Positions 1 through 9,000 of a stretch of DNA of 64,000 nucleotides are shown piece by piece. The stretch spans positions 1 to 64,000 of the forward strand of contig NZ_JRMV01000272.1 of the NCBI RefSeq assembly GCF_000758755.1, written 5' to 3'. This DNA is from Actinomyces sp. S6-Spd3. Lineage in GTDB: Bacteria > Actinomycetota > Actinomycetes > Actinomycetales > Actinomycetaceae. The notes beneath the pieces are model-generated. The model was not told the DNA's origin, did not search any database, and saw nothing but the letters and a program-made list of their open reading frames with translations. The position numbers and the translations under genes were made by a program. Positions within the stretch are counted from its first letter, which is position 1, and every line of letters begins with the position of its first letter.

Positions 1-350
1 CCCCGACCCCCGTCGTCACGACAACAACTCCCTCCACCCCCACCACCACGGCAACCACGTCGCCCACTCCGGCCGTGACAACCACACCTACCCCATCGGC
101 TACCACCTCCACGCCTGCGCCGTCGACCTCGACGACCAGCACCACTCCTCCGGCGACCACCCAGAGCACGACTCCTCCGCTTCCGCCGGCTCCCTCTGAG
201 AGCATTCCGCCTGTGAAGCCCTCGGCAAAGGAACCTAACCGTTCGCTTGCCTCGACGGGAGCAACGACGCAGATTGTCCTCGGCGCAGCACTGAGCGCGG
301 CCACAGCTGGCGGTGTCCTGGTAGCTCGCAAGCGTCGCGAGCAAGCCTGA
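1..350 (+). CDS. C-terminal end of a sortase-anchored cell-surface protein (partial)
   Basis: The gene enters from the left edge of the window and is open from the first complete codon at base 3. The visible part is a Thr/Pro/Ser-rich stretch of about 80 residues, typical of an extended wall-spanning stalk. It is followed by a sorting signal: LASTG, a hydrophobic segment of about 18 residues and a basic tail (ARKRREQA). The motif is LAxTG rather than LPxTG, the form usually assigned to class E sortases of high-GC Gram-positives. The functional head domain lies outside the window, so the role (adhesin, pilin or enzyme) cannot be told. The surface protein at 46892-54283 ends in a very similar LAKTG...ARKRRN tail. 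A strong terminator follows 26 bases after the stop. Confidence 0.85.
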   Translation, partial: PTPVVTTTTPSTPTTTATTSPTPAVTTTPTPSATTSTPAPSTSTTSTTPPATTQSTTPPLPPAPSESIPPVKPSAKEPNRSLASTGATTQIVLGAALSAATAGGVLVARKRREQA

Positions 351-375
351 AAGACAGGCGCTTAACTCCTGAAAA

Positions 376-415
376 GGGTGGGGCCTCCACGCGAAATCGC
401 GTGGAGGCCCCACCC
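376..415. terminator. Bidirectional intrinsic terminator
   Basis: A perfect 18-bp GC-rich stem (376-393 with 398-415) closes a 4-base AAAT loop, with a T-rich stretch (TTCTTTT) just downstream on the plus strand. It lies between the end of the surface protein gene (350) and the end of the convergent small membrane protein gene (473), so it probably serves both. Confidence 0.85.
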
Positions 416-472
416 ATATGTTCTTTTATCTACGCGCGGTCTGCATCTACCAGCACAGGAAAAGACGAAAAA

Positions 473-766
473 TCAGTCCTCGCGGGTTGTCACTTCGATG
501 ATCTGAACTTCCGCAGAATCGGGAATATCCGCGGCGCGCGGAGTTGAGGAAGCTCCAGCGCTAGCTCCGGCCTCGTCAACAACCGTACTGTCAACGACAC
601 GAACCCCGGGACGAGGCGCACCATATCCTGCGCGCCCACTCCCCTGAGCACCTCCACGGGTGAGGGCCCGGCGCAGCAAGAAAAGGAAAACGCCGACGAT
701 CACCAAGACGGCAACGACGACAAAGATAATGAGGTTGCCCAAGGCAGTAAGTAGTGTGCCAATCAT
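473..766 (-). CDS. Small single-pass membrane protein of unknown function
   Basis: A 97-residue protein with one strong hydrophobic segment at about residues 9-31, then Arg residues (RRALTR), a Gly/Ala/Arg-rich linker and a polar, acidic tail ending EVTTRED. The positive residues directly after the membrane segment suggest the tail is cytoplasmic. The start at 766 is preceded by GGGTGAAG, an acceptable ribosome-binding site. No family is recognised. It converges with the surface protein gene and diverges from the TetR regulator, so it is probably monocistronic. It could be a membrane anchor or scaffold, but nothing here identifies a partner. Confidence 0.6.
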   Translation of the reverse strand: MIGTLLTALGNLIIFVVVAVLVIVGVFLFLLRRALTRGGAQGSGRAGYGAPRPGVRVVDSTVVDEAGASAGASSTPRAADIPDSAEVQIIEVTTRED

Positions 767-901
767 GTCTTCACCCTACACCGCACCCCTGTTGCGTGAG
801 ACAATGGAGACCTCAGCTCATAACGAACAAAGCGCAGGCCGCGCCGCCTACTGAACGCTGACGTTCGCACCGGTTTCAGGCATATAAGGGGTCGATATTT
901 T

Positions 902-1642
902 ATGGGGAATAGAGTCGAAACCCAGGACCGCCTCTTGGCCGCAACCCGTCAGATCATCATCAACGAAGGCATCGAAGCGACCTCTCTTGAACACATCTGC
1001 TCGGTAGCCGGTTTTACCCGCGGTGCGTTCTACTCGAATTTCTCTTCAAAGGATTCACTGCTGGGAATTCTTGCCGAAGCCGAATACTCCGACCTCATCC
1101 AGCGTCTTCGCGAGCGCGTACTCCTGTGGGAAAACGCCCAAACCCCAGCATCTCGAAATGATGATGGAGACCGCCATCTCCTCATGGAGAATCTTCTTTT
1201 CGAAGCACTGGACGCGATCCACATCGATCAGGGCCTCTACATCCTCCACTCCGAAATGCTCATGCGCTCCATCCGAGATGCGGAATGGGGAATGCGCCTC
1301 CTCGACCTCAACCGCGAGTTCGCCGATCAACTCGGCTCGGTCCTCCACACGATTCTCACCGCCGCAGGTCGAGAACTCACCGTCCCCATCGGCGCTCTCA
1401 CCCAAAGCGTGATCGGCGTCGTCATGCGTGCCGCCGGTCTTGCGGGATGGCGTGAAGCAATCCGCGCCTACCGCAGCGAGCACAGCACGCCTACCGATTC
1501 GGGATATCCAGCGCCCGCGCCTCGGGAGAATCATCCACCGGTGCCCGCGGCACACACCGCTTCCCAAGCCAGCCCCGCAACCCGATCGATTCTTGAGGTT
1601 GTTTTGGTTCTCCTCTATGCCTGCTCGCGCGAAGCTGAGTAG
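902..1642 (+). CDS. TetR/AcrR-family transcriptional regulator
   Basis: A 246-residue protein with a TetR DNA-binding domain at residues 1-55: the helix-turn-helix is visible as EATSLEHICSVAGFTRGAFYSNFSSK, split here as the classic GAFYSNF...K signature. The rest is an alpha-helical ligand-binding and dimerisation domain with no recognisable ligand class, plus a Pro/Ala-rich stretch at about 195-225. It lies directly upstream of, and in the same direction as, the biotin/fatty-acid operon (190-bp gap). In other actinobacteria, TetR proteins near such genes (FasR, BioQ) control fatty-acid or biotin genes. By position this one is a candidate for that role, but this is inference. Confidence 0.85.
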   Translation: MGNRVETQDRLLAATRQIIINEGIEATSLEHICSVAGFTRGAFYSNFSSKDSLLGILAEAEYSDLIQRLRERVLLWENAQTPASRNDDGDRHLLMENLLFEALDAIHIDQGLYILHSEMLMRSIRDAEWGMRLLDLNREFADQLGSVLHTILTAAGRELTVPIGALTQSVIGVVMRAAGLAGWREAIRAYRSEHSTPTDSGYPAPAPRENHPPVPAAHTASQASPATRSILEVVLVLLYACSREAE

Positions 1643-1807
1643 CCCGGCTCATACTTTTCACCCCGGACAAGCCGCGGCGATACACATCGGTATCACCCAC
1701 TAAGGCTTTTTATAGAAAACTCTAAGAGTGGCGATATTCCGCCACAAACTCGCCCTCTTCCTCTACTACTGTTTGTGCGACCGGGCAGAATATGCACCCC
1801 TGTATTT

Positions 1808-1831
1808 GTTCAGCTATGTAGCGGCTTGAAC
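1808..1831. promoter_or_regulatory. Possible operator (inverted repeat) at the start of the birA-fas operon
   Basis: GTTCA at 1808-1812 and TGAAC at 1827-1831 form an inverted repeat with 14 bases between the arms, ending 1 base before the proposed birA start codon. Its position just before the operon would suit a repressor such as the TetR-family protein encoded upstream. The match is short and could be chance. Confidence 0.25.
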
Positions 1832-1832
1832 G

Positions 1833-2639
1833 ATGGGCATGATGCATATCGACACCACTGCGCCCATCCTTCACTGCGATGAGGTTGACTCAACGAACAC
1901 TCTTCTCGCCCGTGCTGCACGCGGCGAGCTACCCACTGACGAGGCCTTCGCCCCCCTTTCGGGTCGCGCGGCGGCCTCGGGATGCGCGCTTTGGGCTGAC
2001 CGACAAATTCACGGGCGCGGACGTGACGGCCGGGTATGGCTTTCCTCCGAGGAGGCACTGACTTTTTCTCTTCTCATCGAGGTCAGCGAAGCTGAGATGG
2101 AATGGCTCACGGCTCTTGCCGGGGTAGCACTCCTGCGCACGATCAAGGCCACCCCCGCCGTCCGCCTCGATTCTGAACTTTCATTGAAGTGGCCCAACGA
2201 CCTTCTTCTTGGAGGACGCAAACTCGCCGGTATCTTGTGCGAGCACGTTGATCTGGCTGCATCTGGCCACCTCGTGATTGTGGGCGTCGGTCTGAATATC
2301 GGCGCCCTCCCAGAGGCGGTCAAGGACTTTGCCGCAACTATTGAATGCTCTCTTGATTCTTCCTCTCGCGAAGATTTCATCGATGCTTTCCGAGGCAATC
2401 TTGTGGATTGCATCTCGGCTGGTGACCTTGCCGCTTGGCGCGAGTCTTACGCCTCCCTCGTCGCGGTGTTTGGTCGCGAGTGTCCTGTGCACCTGCCCGG
2501 CAAAGCAGTCCTTTCAGCAACTCCTCTCAGCATCGATGATCATGCCCACCTCGTGTGCCAATCACGAGAAGGCGAAATTTTCACTGTCACAACCGGGGAA
2601 CTTTCTCCCACTCCACTCGTGGAAGGACACCTATCATGA
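1833..2639 (+). CDS. birA: Biotin--[acetyl-CoA carboxylase] ligase BirA
   Basis: This 268-residue enzyme forms biotinyl-5'-AMP and transfers biotin to the lysine of the carboxyl-carrier domain. Visible motifs are DSTN (19-22), the biotin/ATP loop GRGRDGRVW (61-69), KWPND (119-123) with the catalytic-region lysine, RKLAGIL (129-135) and GVGLN (151-155), then the small C-terminal SH3-like domain. It lacks the N-terminal winged helix of E. coli BirA, so it is a ligase only and not a repressor. The ATG at 1833 has no clear ribosome-binding site; 1839 and 1842 are alternatives. Its stop overlaps the accA start (ATGA at 2636). The target is very likely Lys562 of that neighbouring protein. Confidence 0.93.
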   Translation: MGMMHIDTTAPILHCDEVDSTNTLLARAARGELPTDEAFAPLSGRAAASGCALWADRQIHGRGRDGRVWLSSEEALTFSLLIEVSEAEMEWLTALAGVALLRTIKATPAVRLDSELSLKWPNDLLLGGRKLAGILCEHVDLAASGHLVIVGVGLNIGALPEAVKDFAATIECSLDSSSREDFIDAFRGNLVDCISAGDLAAWRESYASLVAVFGRECPVHLPGKAVLSATPLSIDDHAHLVCQSREGEIFTVTTGELSPTPLVEGHLS

Positions 2640-4435
2640 CGAATGCCCTTTCTCCCGTTCTCGTTGCGAACCGAGGTGAAATTGCTGTTCGCGTGATCCG
2701 CACGCTGCGTGAACTCGGTCTTGAATCGATTGCCGTTTACGCGGAAGCAGACCGTGACACCCTCGCCTGTGAACTCGCGACATCCGCATATTCCCTGGGC
2801 GGACGCAGCGCTGCAGAAACCTATCTCAACCCCGAAGCAATCCTCGAGGTCGCAAAGAAGTCCGGTGCCCGCGCCATTCACCCGGGATATGGATTCCTCT
2901 CTGAGAACGCCGACTTCGCTGCCCGCGTGCAAGAAGCCGGACTGATCTGGATTGGTCCTTCTCCCGAGGCCATCGATGCCTTGGGCGACAAGATCCGCGC
3001 GCGAGCCCTTGCGGATTCTTGCAATGTCCCAACCATCGCCGGAAAGTCTCTTGAGGGAACGGAGGCCGAGGACGCCATTGCGCTGGCCAACGAAATTGGC
3101 TACCCGGTTCTCATCAAGCGCGCCGATGGCGGCGGCGGACGCGGAATCACGCGTTTTAATTCCGACTCGGAACTGCGTGAGTTCTACACGAATCTTGCAG
3201 ATCCCACCACCCTGTCTCTGTGCTTCATGGAGAAGTTCATCGCACGCGGTCGCCACGTCGAAACACAGTGCGCACGCGATTCCTTCGGCACTTTCGCCGT
3301 CGTCTCGACCCGTGATTGCTCGGTCCAGCGCCGCAACCAGAAGGTCGTCGAGGAAGCACCGGCTCCCTTCATTTCAGAGGAACTCCACTCTCGCCTCGAA
3401 CACTTCTCTCGCGCGCTCTTCGACGCCGTGAGCTACGTGGGAGTCGGAACCTGTGAGTTCCTCGTCGAAGACGGTCACGCCTACTTCCTGGAAGTTAATC
3501 CCCGTCTTCAAGTCGAGCACACCGTCTCTGAAGAAGTCACCGGACTAGACCTTGTCGCCGAACAGCTTCGCATCGCCCACGGTCTTCCCCTGAGCATTAT
3601 TCCCCCTGTGCGAGGCCACGCTATCGAAGTGCGCGTCACCAGCGAAGACCCCGCTAATGAACTTATGCCGGCAACCGGACGTCTCGGGGCAATTCAGTGG
3701 CCTGGAGGCCCGGGGGTGCGCATCGATTCTTTCATCCGTCCGGGTGAAGAAATCGGTACGGATTTCGACTCCCTCATTGCCAAGATCACTGTCCATGCAC
3801 CGACCCGCATCCAGGCGATCATCCGTCTCCAGCGGGCGCTCGATGAACTCAGCGTTGAAGGACTTCCCACCTCCGCTCCCCTGCTCTCGCACATCCTCGC
3901 AACCCCGCAGTTTAGAAGCGAAGAAGGAGATGCCCTGGGTGTCTACACGCAGTGGCTCGAGCGCGAGGGAATCCTCACCGAGGTCGCCGAGAGCGTGCGC
4001 GCACAGGGAACAAGCCCCGCCGAGGCCTCGGAAGAAGGACGCGAGGAATGCGCCGTGATGCGTTCCTTCGTCATCGAAGTCGACGGTAAGCGCGTCGCCC
4101 TCAAGCTCCCCAGCGATCTTTTGAGCGCAACAAGTGCGGAGGGCGCGGGGCGTCCACGGCCTCGTCAGCCACTGCGACGCGCACTGCGCCAGCGCGCAAA
4201 CTCAGTCGACGAAGGCCCCAATGTCACCTCACCCATCCAGGCAACCGTCATTCGCGTTGCCGTTGAAGAAGGCCAAGAGGTTGAAGAAGGCGAACTCGTC
4301 GCCGTTATCGAGTCCATGAAGATGGAAAAGACCCTCACCGCAGGCTGCAACGGAACAATCGCAAAGATTCACGTGGCTGCCGGCGACACCGTCAAAGCCG
4401 GAGACGTCCTGGTGAGCATTAAGGAGGAAGCATGA
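2636..4435 (+). CDS. Acyl-CoA (acetyl/propionyl-CoA) carboxylase alpha chain: biotin carboxylase plus BCCP
   Basis: A 599-residue two-domain subunit. Residues 1-450 are biotin carboxylase: the ANRGEIAVR start, ATP-grasp loop KRADGGGGRG (161-170) and EVNPRLQVEH. After a poorly conserved linker, the C-terminal biotinyl domain carries ESMKME with the biotin-accepting Lys562. It carboxylates its own biotin with bicarbonate and ATP, and the beta chain transfers the carboxyl group to acetyl- or propionyl-CoA. An in-frame upstream ATG exists at 2555, but 2636 is preferred: it has the site GGAAGGA upstream, overlaps the birA stop by 4 bases, and gives the usual N-terminus. The end overlaps the beta-chain start by 4 bases, implying translational coupling. 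Confidence 0.94.
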   Translation: MTNALSPVLVANRGEIAVRVIRTLRELGLESIAVYAEADRDTLACELATSAYSLGGRSAAETYLNPEAILEVAKKSGARAIHPGYGFLSENADFAARVQEAGLIWIGPSPEAIDALGDKIRARALADSCNVPTIAGKSLEGTEAEDAIALANEIGYPVLIKRADGGGGRGITRFNSDSELREFYTNLADPTTLSLCFMEKFIARGRHVETQCARDSFGTFAVVSTRDCSVQRRNQKVVEEAPAPFISEELHSRLEHFSRALFDAVSYVGVGTCEFLVEDGHAYFLEVNPRLQVEHTVSEEVTGLDLVAEQLRIAHGLPLSIIPPVRGHAIEVRVTSEDPANELMPATGRLGAIQWPGGPGVRIDSFIRPGEEIGTDFDSLIAKITVHAPTRIQAIIRLQRALDELSVEGLPTSAPLLSHILATPQFRSEEGDALGVYTQWLEREGILTEVAESVRAQGTSPAEASEEGREECAVMRSFVIEVDGKRVALKLPSDLLSATSAEGAGRPRPRQPLRRALRQRANSVDEGPNVTSPIQATVIRVAVEEGQEVEEGELVAVIESMKMEKTLTAGCNGTIAKIHVAAGDTVKAGDVLVSIKEEA

Positions 4436-6021
4436 CTCCGTCAAGCACTCATCGCCTCAAGGAAACCGAAGAACACGAGGCCATCGGTCGTCGTAACTTC
4501 TACGATCGCACGCACTCCATCCTAGAAGCAGCAGAAGAACGAGCACGCGAATCACAGCACGCGCGAGGCCGCAAGACCGCACGCGAGCGCCTGGATTTCC
4601 TCCTCGATGAAGGTTCTTTCAATGAACTCAACCGCTACGCAGGCGGGGATATCGAGGCCGGAGAGCTTGGCTCGGCGGTGATCACCGGTATCGGCACACT
4701 CGATGGGCGTCCGGTTGCCGTTTATGCTCAGGACTTTTCAATCCGCGGTGGCACGCTGGGCAAGGTCGAGGGAGATAAGATCCTCCTCCTCATGGACCGC
4801 GCAATTTCGATGCGCATTCCGATCATTGCCCTGCTGGACTCGGGTGGTGCGCGCATTCAAGAAGGCGTGACCGCACTTGCGCAATACGGTCGAATCTTCC
4901 GCAAGACCACCGAGGCCTCGGGAGTCGTCCCGCAGATTTCGGTGATCCTCGGCCCCTGTGCGGGAGGCGCGGTCTACGGGCCCGCGCTGACGGACTTCAT
5001 CATCATGACGAAGAACTCCTCGTACATGTTCGTCACCGGCCCTTCCGTTGTGAAGGCGGCAACCGGCGAGGACATTTCCTCTGAGGACCTGGGCGGCGGC
5101 GACCTGCACAATTCCGTTTCGGGTGTTGCCCACTTCCTGGCGGAGGACGAGGAAGAAGCCCTCGAATACGCGCGCACTCTTTTGTCCTACCTGCCTCAAA
5201 ACTGCGATAAGAAGCCCCCGCGCTATCTCTTCGAAGATGACGGGACCGAGACTCGCGCCCGCGAGGTTGCCTCTTTGGTTCCTGAATCCCCCAAGCAGGA
5301 CTACGACATGGTCGAGGTCATCGAGGCCCTGGTGGACCACGGTGAATTCCTTGAGGTCCAGCCGCTCTTCTCTCCGTCGATCATCGTCGGTTTTGCCTGC
5401 TTCGAGGGCCGTCCCGTGGGTATCGTCGCGAATCAGCCCAGCGTGGACGCAGGAACCTTGGACGTGAACGCCTCGGAGAAGGCCGCACGTTTCGTCCAAT
5501 TCCTTGATGCCTTCGGAATCCCGATCATCACCTTGGTCGACGTCCCCGGATATCGCCCCGGTTCCGAACAGGAACGCGCGGGAATCATTCGTCGTGGCGC
5601 CAAGCTCATTACCGCCTACGCGACGGCCACGGTTCCCATGATCACCGTCATCATCCGAAAGGCTTTTGGCGGCGCTTACATCGTCATGGGATCGAAGTCG
5701 CTTGGCGCAGATATGAACTTCTCGTGGCCCGCATCCCAAATTGCCGTGATGGGATCTGAAGGCGCGGTGGACATTGTCTTCCGCCGCCAGCTGGCCGCCG
5801 CAGGCAAGGAAGGACGCAACGTTGCTGAGCAGCGCGCGCACTACCAGGAAATGTACGAACGCCAAGCGATGAACCCGAATCTCTCACTGAAAAATGGCGA
5901 GCTCGATGCCCTTATCGAGCCCTCCATGACCCGCGAATATATCTGCCGTTCACTGGCAGTTCTCCACTTGAAAGACCGTACGGTCACCACCCCTCGTGTC
6001 CACGACAACGCCCCTATGTGA
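4432..6021 (+). CDS. Acyl-CoA carboxylase beta chain (carboxyltransferase)
   Basis: A 529-residue carboxyltransferase with N- and C-terminal crotonase-like halves. GRKTARERLDFLLDEGSF marks the start of the N-half; SGGARIQEG and GPCAGGAVYGPA form an acyl-CoA/oxyanion region; the C-half contains DVPGYRPGSEQE and RKAFGGAYIVMGS. It transfers carboxyl from biotin on the alpha chain to acetyl-CoA and/or propionyl-CoA in the cytoplasm. Length and motifs match actinobacterial AccD/PccB proteins; the acyl-CoA preference cannot be read from sequence here. Placed directly before fas with only 19 bases between, it most plausibly makes malonyl-CoA for FAS-I. Confidence 0.93.
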   Translation: MTPSSTHRLKETEEHEAIGRRNFYDRTHSILEAAEERARESQHARGRKTARERLDFLLDEGSFNELNRYAGGDIEAGELGSAVITGIGTLDGRPVAVYAQDFSIRGGTLGKVEGDKILLLMDRAISMRIPIIALLDSGGARIQEGVTALAQYGRIFRKTTEASGVVPQISVILGPCAGGAVYGPALTDFIIMTKNSSYMFVTGPSVVKAATGEDISSEDLGGGDLHNSVSGVAHFLAEDEEEALEYARTLLSYLPQNCDKKPPRYLFEDDGTETRAREVASLVPESPKQDYDMVEVIEALVDHGEFLEVQPLFSPSIIVGFACFEGRPVGIVANQPSVDAGTLDVNASEKAARFVQFLDAFGIPIITLVDVPGYRPGSEQERAGIIRRGAKLITAYATATVPMITVIIRKAFGGAYIVMGSKSLGADMNFSWPASQIAVMGSEGAVDIVFRRQLAAAGKEGRNVAEQRAHYQEMYERQAMNPNLSLKNGELDALIEPSMTREYICRSLAVLHLKDRTVTTPRVHDNAPM

Positions 6022-6040
6022 TGAGGAAAGTAGATCAATC

Positions 6041-9000
6041 ATGACTGCATTTTTTACCGAAATCCCCACTCCCTACGCATTGACTTTTGCGGGACAGGGG
6101 TCCGCGTGGCGCCCTGCTCTGACATCTTCTTTGTCCTTCCCGCCTCACGCGCAAATGCTGCGCACCTACTACGCGCAGGTGCGTGAACTTCTCGCTCCTG
6201 TCGCTGCGGATCTGCTCACCAGCGCCCCCGGTTCTTTGGAGCGCCTCAACGGCTTGATGAACGGCGATACCTCCGATCTTCCCTCCGATGCCTCGCCTTC
6301 GGTGTCAGTTCCCGGGATTACCTTCGCGCAGCTCGGTTCTCTTGCTGACCTGGACGCAACCCAGCTCGACATTCACACAAGCTCTCCCGTGCTCTTGGGC
6401 CACTCCCAGGGCATCTTGGGCGCCGAGGTCGCGCGCGCATGGATTGCCCGCGATAACCAGCGCGTCACCCACGTGCTTGCCCTCGCCGTCCTCATCGGTA
6501 CTGCTGCGCAGTCGCTGAGCGTTCGCCTCGGCGCCACGAAGCTTGGGGATGCCACCCCGATGCTGTCTGTGCGCGGGCTCCCCTGCTCGATGGTTTCCGA
6601 GGCCCTGGACGCCCAAGCGCTCTCCCTTGCCGTCGTCAACGGCCCGCGCTCCGTCGTCCTTTCGGGTCGCCCCGACGACCTTCAGGCTTTCCGTCACACG
6701 CTCGAGTCTCGCGTTGCCGCCGAAAACCGCGCATTGGAAGAGCACCTCAAGGGCGGAACTCCCCTCGAGGCAATTTTCGAATTCCTCCCCGTTGCAGCTC
6801 CCTTCCACTCCGAAATGCTTGAAGAGGCCGTCGCACAGGTTGCTGCGTGGACGCGGACCTTGGCCGAGGCTGGCCACAGCATCGACGACGCCGAGGCCGA
6901 GCGCGTCGCGCGCGCAATCCTTGTTGAGCGCGATGACTGGTCGGCAGCCGTTGCCTCTGCCGTCTCCGAAGGCGTCAAGGTCTTCATCGATCTTGGCCCC
7001 TCGAATATGCTCACGCGCCTGACCCAGGATCTCCTAGATGGAACTGGTGCTCAGATCGTCGACGCATCGACGAACGCTCGTCGCACCGAGCTCGATGAGA
7101 CCGGTTCGCACTATGAGCCGGAAGCCGACTGGTCGCGTTTTGCTCCCAAGGTTGTTGCCCTTCCCGACGGCCGCCACGTCGTCTCAACCGCCTTCACGCG
7201 CCTGACGGGTCGCTCTCCCATTGTTCTTCCCGGTATGACCCCGACGACCGTTGGTCCTCGGATCGTCGCAGCGGCAGCTAACGCCGGACACTGGGCGGAA
7301 ATGGCCGGTGGCGGACAGTACTCCGAAGAGGTCTTCACCGAGCACCGCTTGGAGCTTCAGAAGCTTCTCGAACCCGGTCGCAGCGCTGGTTTCAACACGA
7401 TGTTCTTTGACCGCTTCATGTGGAACCTCCAATTCGGCGTCAACCGGATTGTCCCCAAGGCTCGCCGCGCCGGTGCTCCCATCGACGCCGTGACCATCGC
7501 TGCGGGCATTCCCGAATTGGACGAGGCCCGCGAGTTGATCGCCCAACTGCGCGCCGATGGTTTTGAGTACCTGTGCTTGAAGCCCGGAACCGTGGAGCAA
7601 ATCGAGCAGGTCCTGCGCATTGCCCGCGCAAACCCCGAGCACACGCTGATTATTCAGGTTGAAGACGGCCACTCAGGCGGACACCACTCGTGGGAAAACC
7701 TGGACGATCTGCTCTTGGCGACCTACGGGCATATTCGTCGCACTCCCAACGTTGTTCTGGCTGTCGGCGGCGGTATCGGTTCGGCTGCCGATGCAGCTCG
7801 TTACATCACCGGCCAGTGGTCCGTGGACCTGGGATCCCCGGCGATGCCCGTCGATGCGGTGCTCGTGGGCACGGCCTCGATGGCGACTTTGGAAGCGGAA
7901 ACTTCCCCGCAGGTCAAGCAGCTCCTCAAGGACACCCCCGGTGTCGGCGAAGATGGTTGGGTCGGTAGCGGAAAGGTTCGCGGTGGAATGACCTCGGGCC
8001 TGTCGCACCTGGGCGCCGACATGCACGAGATCGAGAACTCCTCCGCACGTGCATCGCGACTCATTCACGAGGTTGGCTCCGATCTTGAGGCGATCAATGC
8101 ACGCCGCGATGAGCTCATTGAGGCCATGAACAAGACGGCCAAGCCCTACTTCGGCGAATTGTCCGAAATGACCTACGCCGAGTGGGCACGCCGCGTCATC
8201 GACTTGTCCTACCCCTGGGCGGATTGGACGTGGACGGATCGCGCTCTGGATCTCTTCCACCGCATCGAGTCTCGCCTCAGCCCCGCCGACCACGGCGATA
8301 TTCCGACTCTCTTCGAGAGCCGCGAGGATCTTGAGGACGGCCAGGCAGCTCTGTCTCGCCTTCTTGAGGCATACCCCCAGGCTGAGACGACTCGAGTTGT
8401 CCCCGCCGATGTCGCATGGTTCCCGGTCCTGTGCCGCAAGCACCACAAGCCGATGCCTTTCGTTCCGGTTCTTGATGGCGATCTGGCTCGCTGGTGGGGA
8501 ACGGATACGCTCTGGCAGTCTCAGGATGCCCGTTTTGATGCCGATGCTGTCCGCATCATTCCCGGCCCGCGTTCGGTCGCTGGTATTGATCGCGTGAACG
8601 AGCCCATCGGCGAGATGTTTGCACGTTTCGAGCAGGCAGTTGTCGATGCTCTTGCCACCTCTCCCGCACAGGTTCCCCACGTGTGGTCACGTTTCCACGA
8701 CCTGGAGGACGCGGCCTCGTTCCTGCGGGAAATCTCCCACATCCAGTGGGCGGGCAACCTGGTCGACAACCCCGCATACACCTCGGTGGACGCAACTGAA
8801 ATTCTCCACGACGAGGCTGGCTACTCGATCCGCATCCACTGCGATTCGATGTGGGACCAGACCCCCAATAGCTCCCACCACTCGGTGGAATACATTGATA
8901 TCCCGGTTCTTCTGTCCAGCGCGTGCATGACCGGCGCCTACCCGGTTGTTGACATGTCGCGCCTGTCCGTGACCGCTTATGACCTGCTTGCGGGTGCTGC

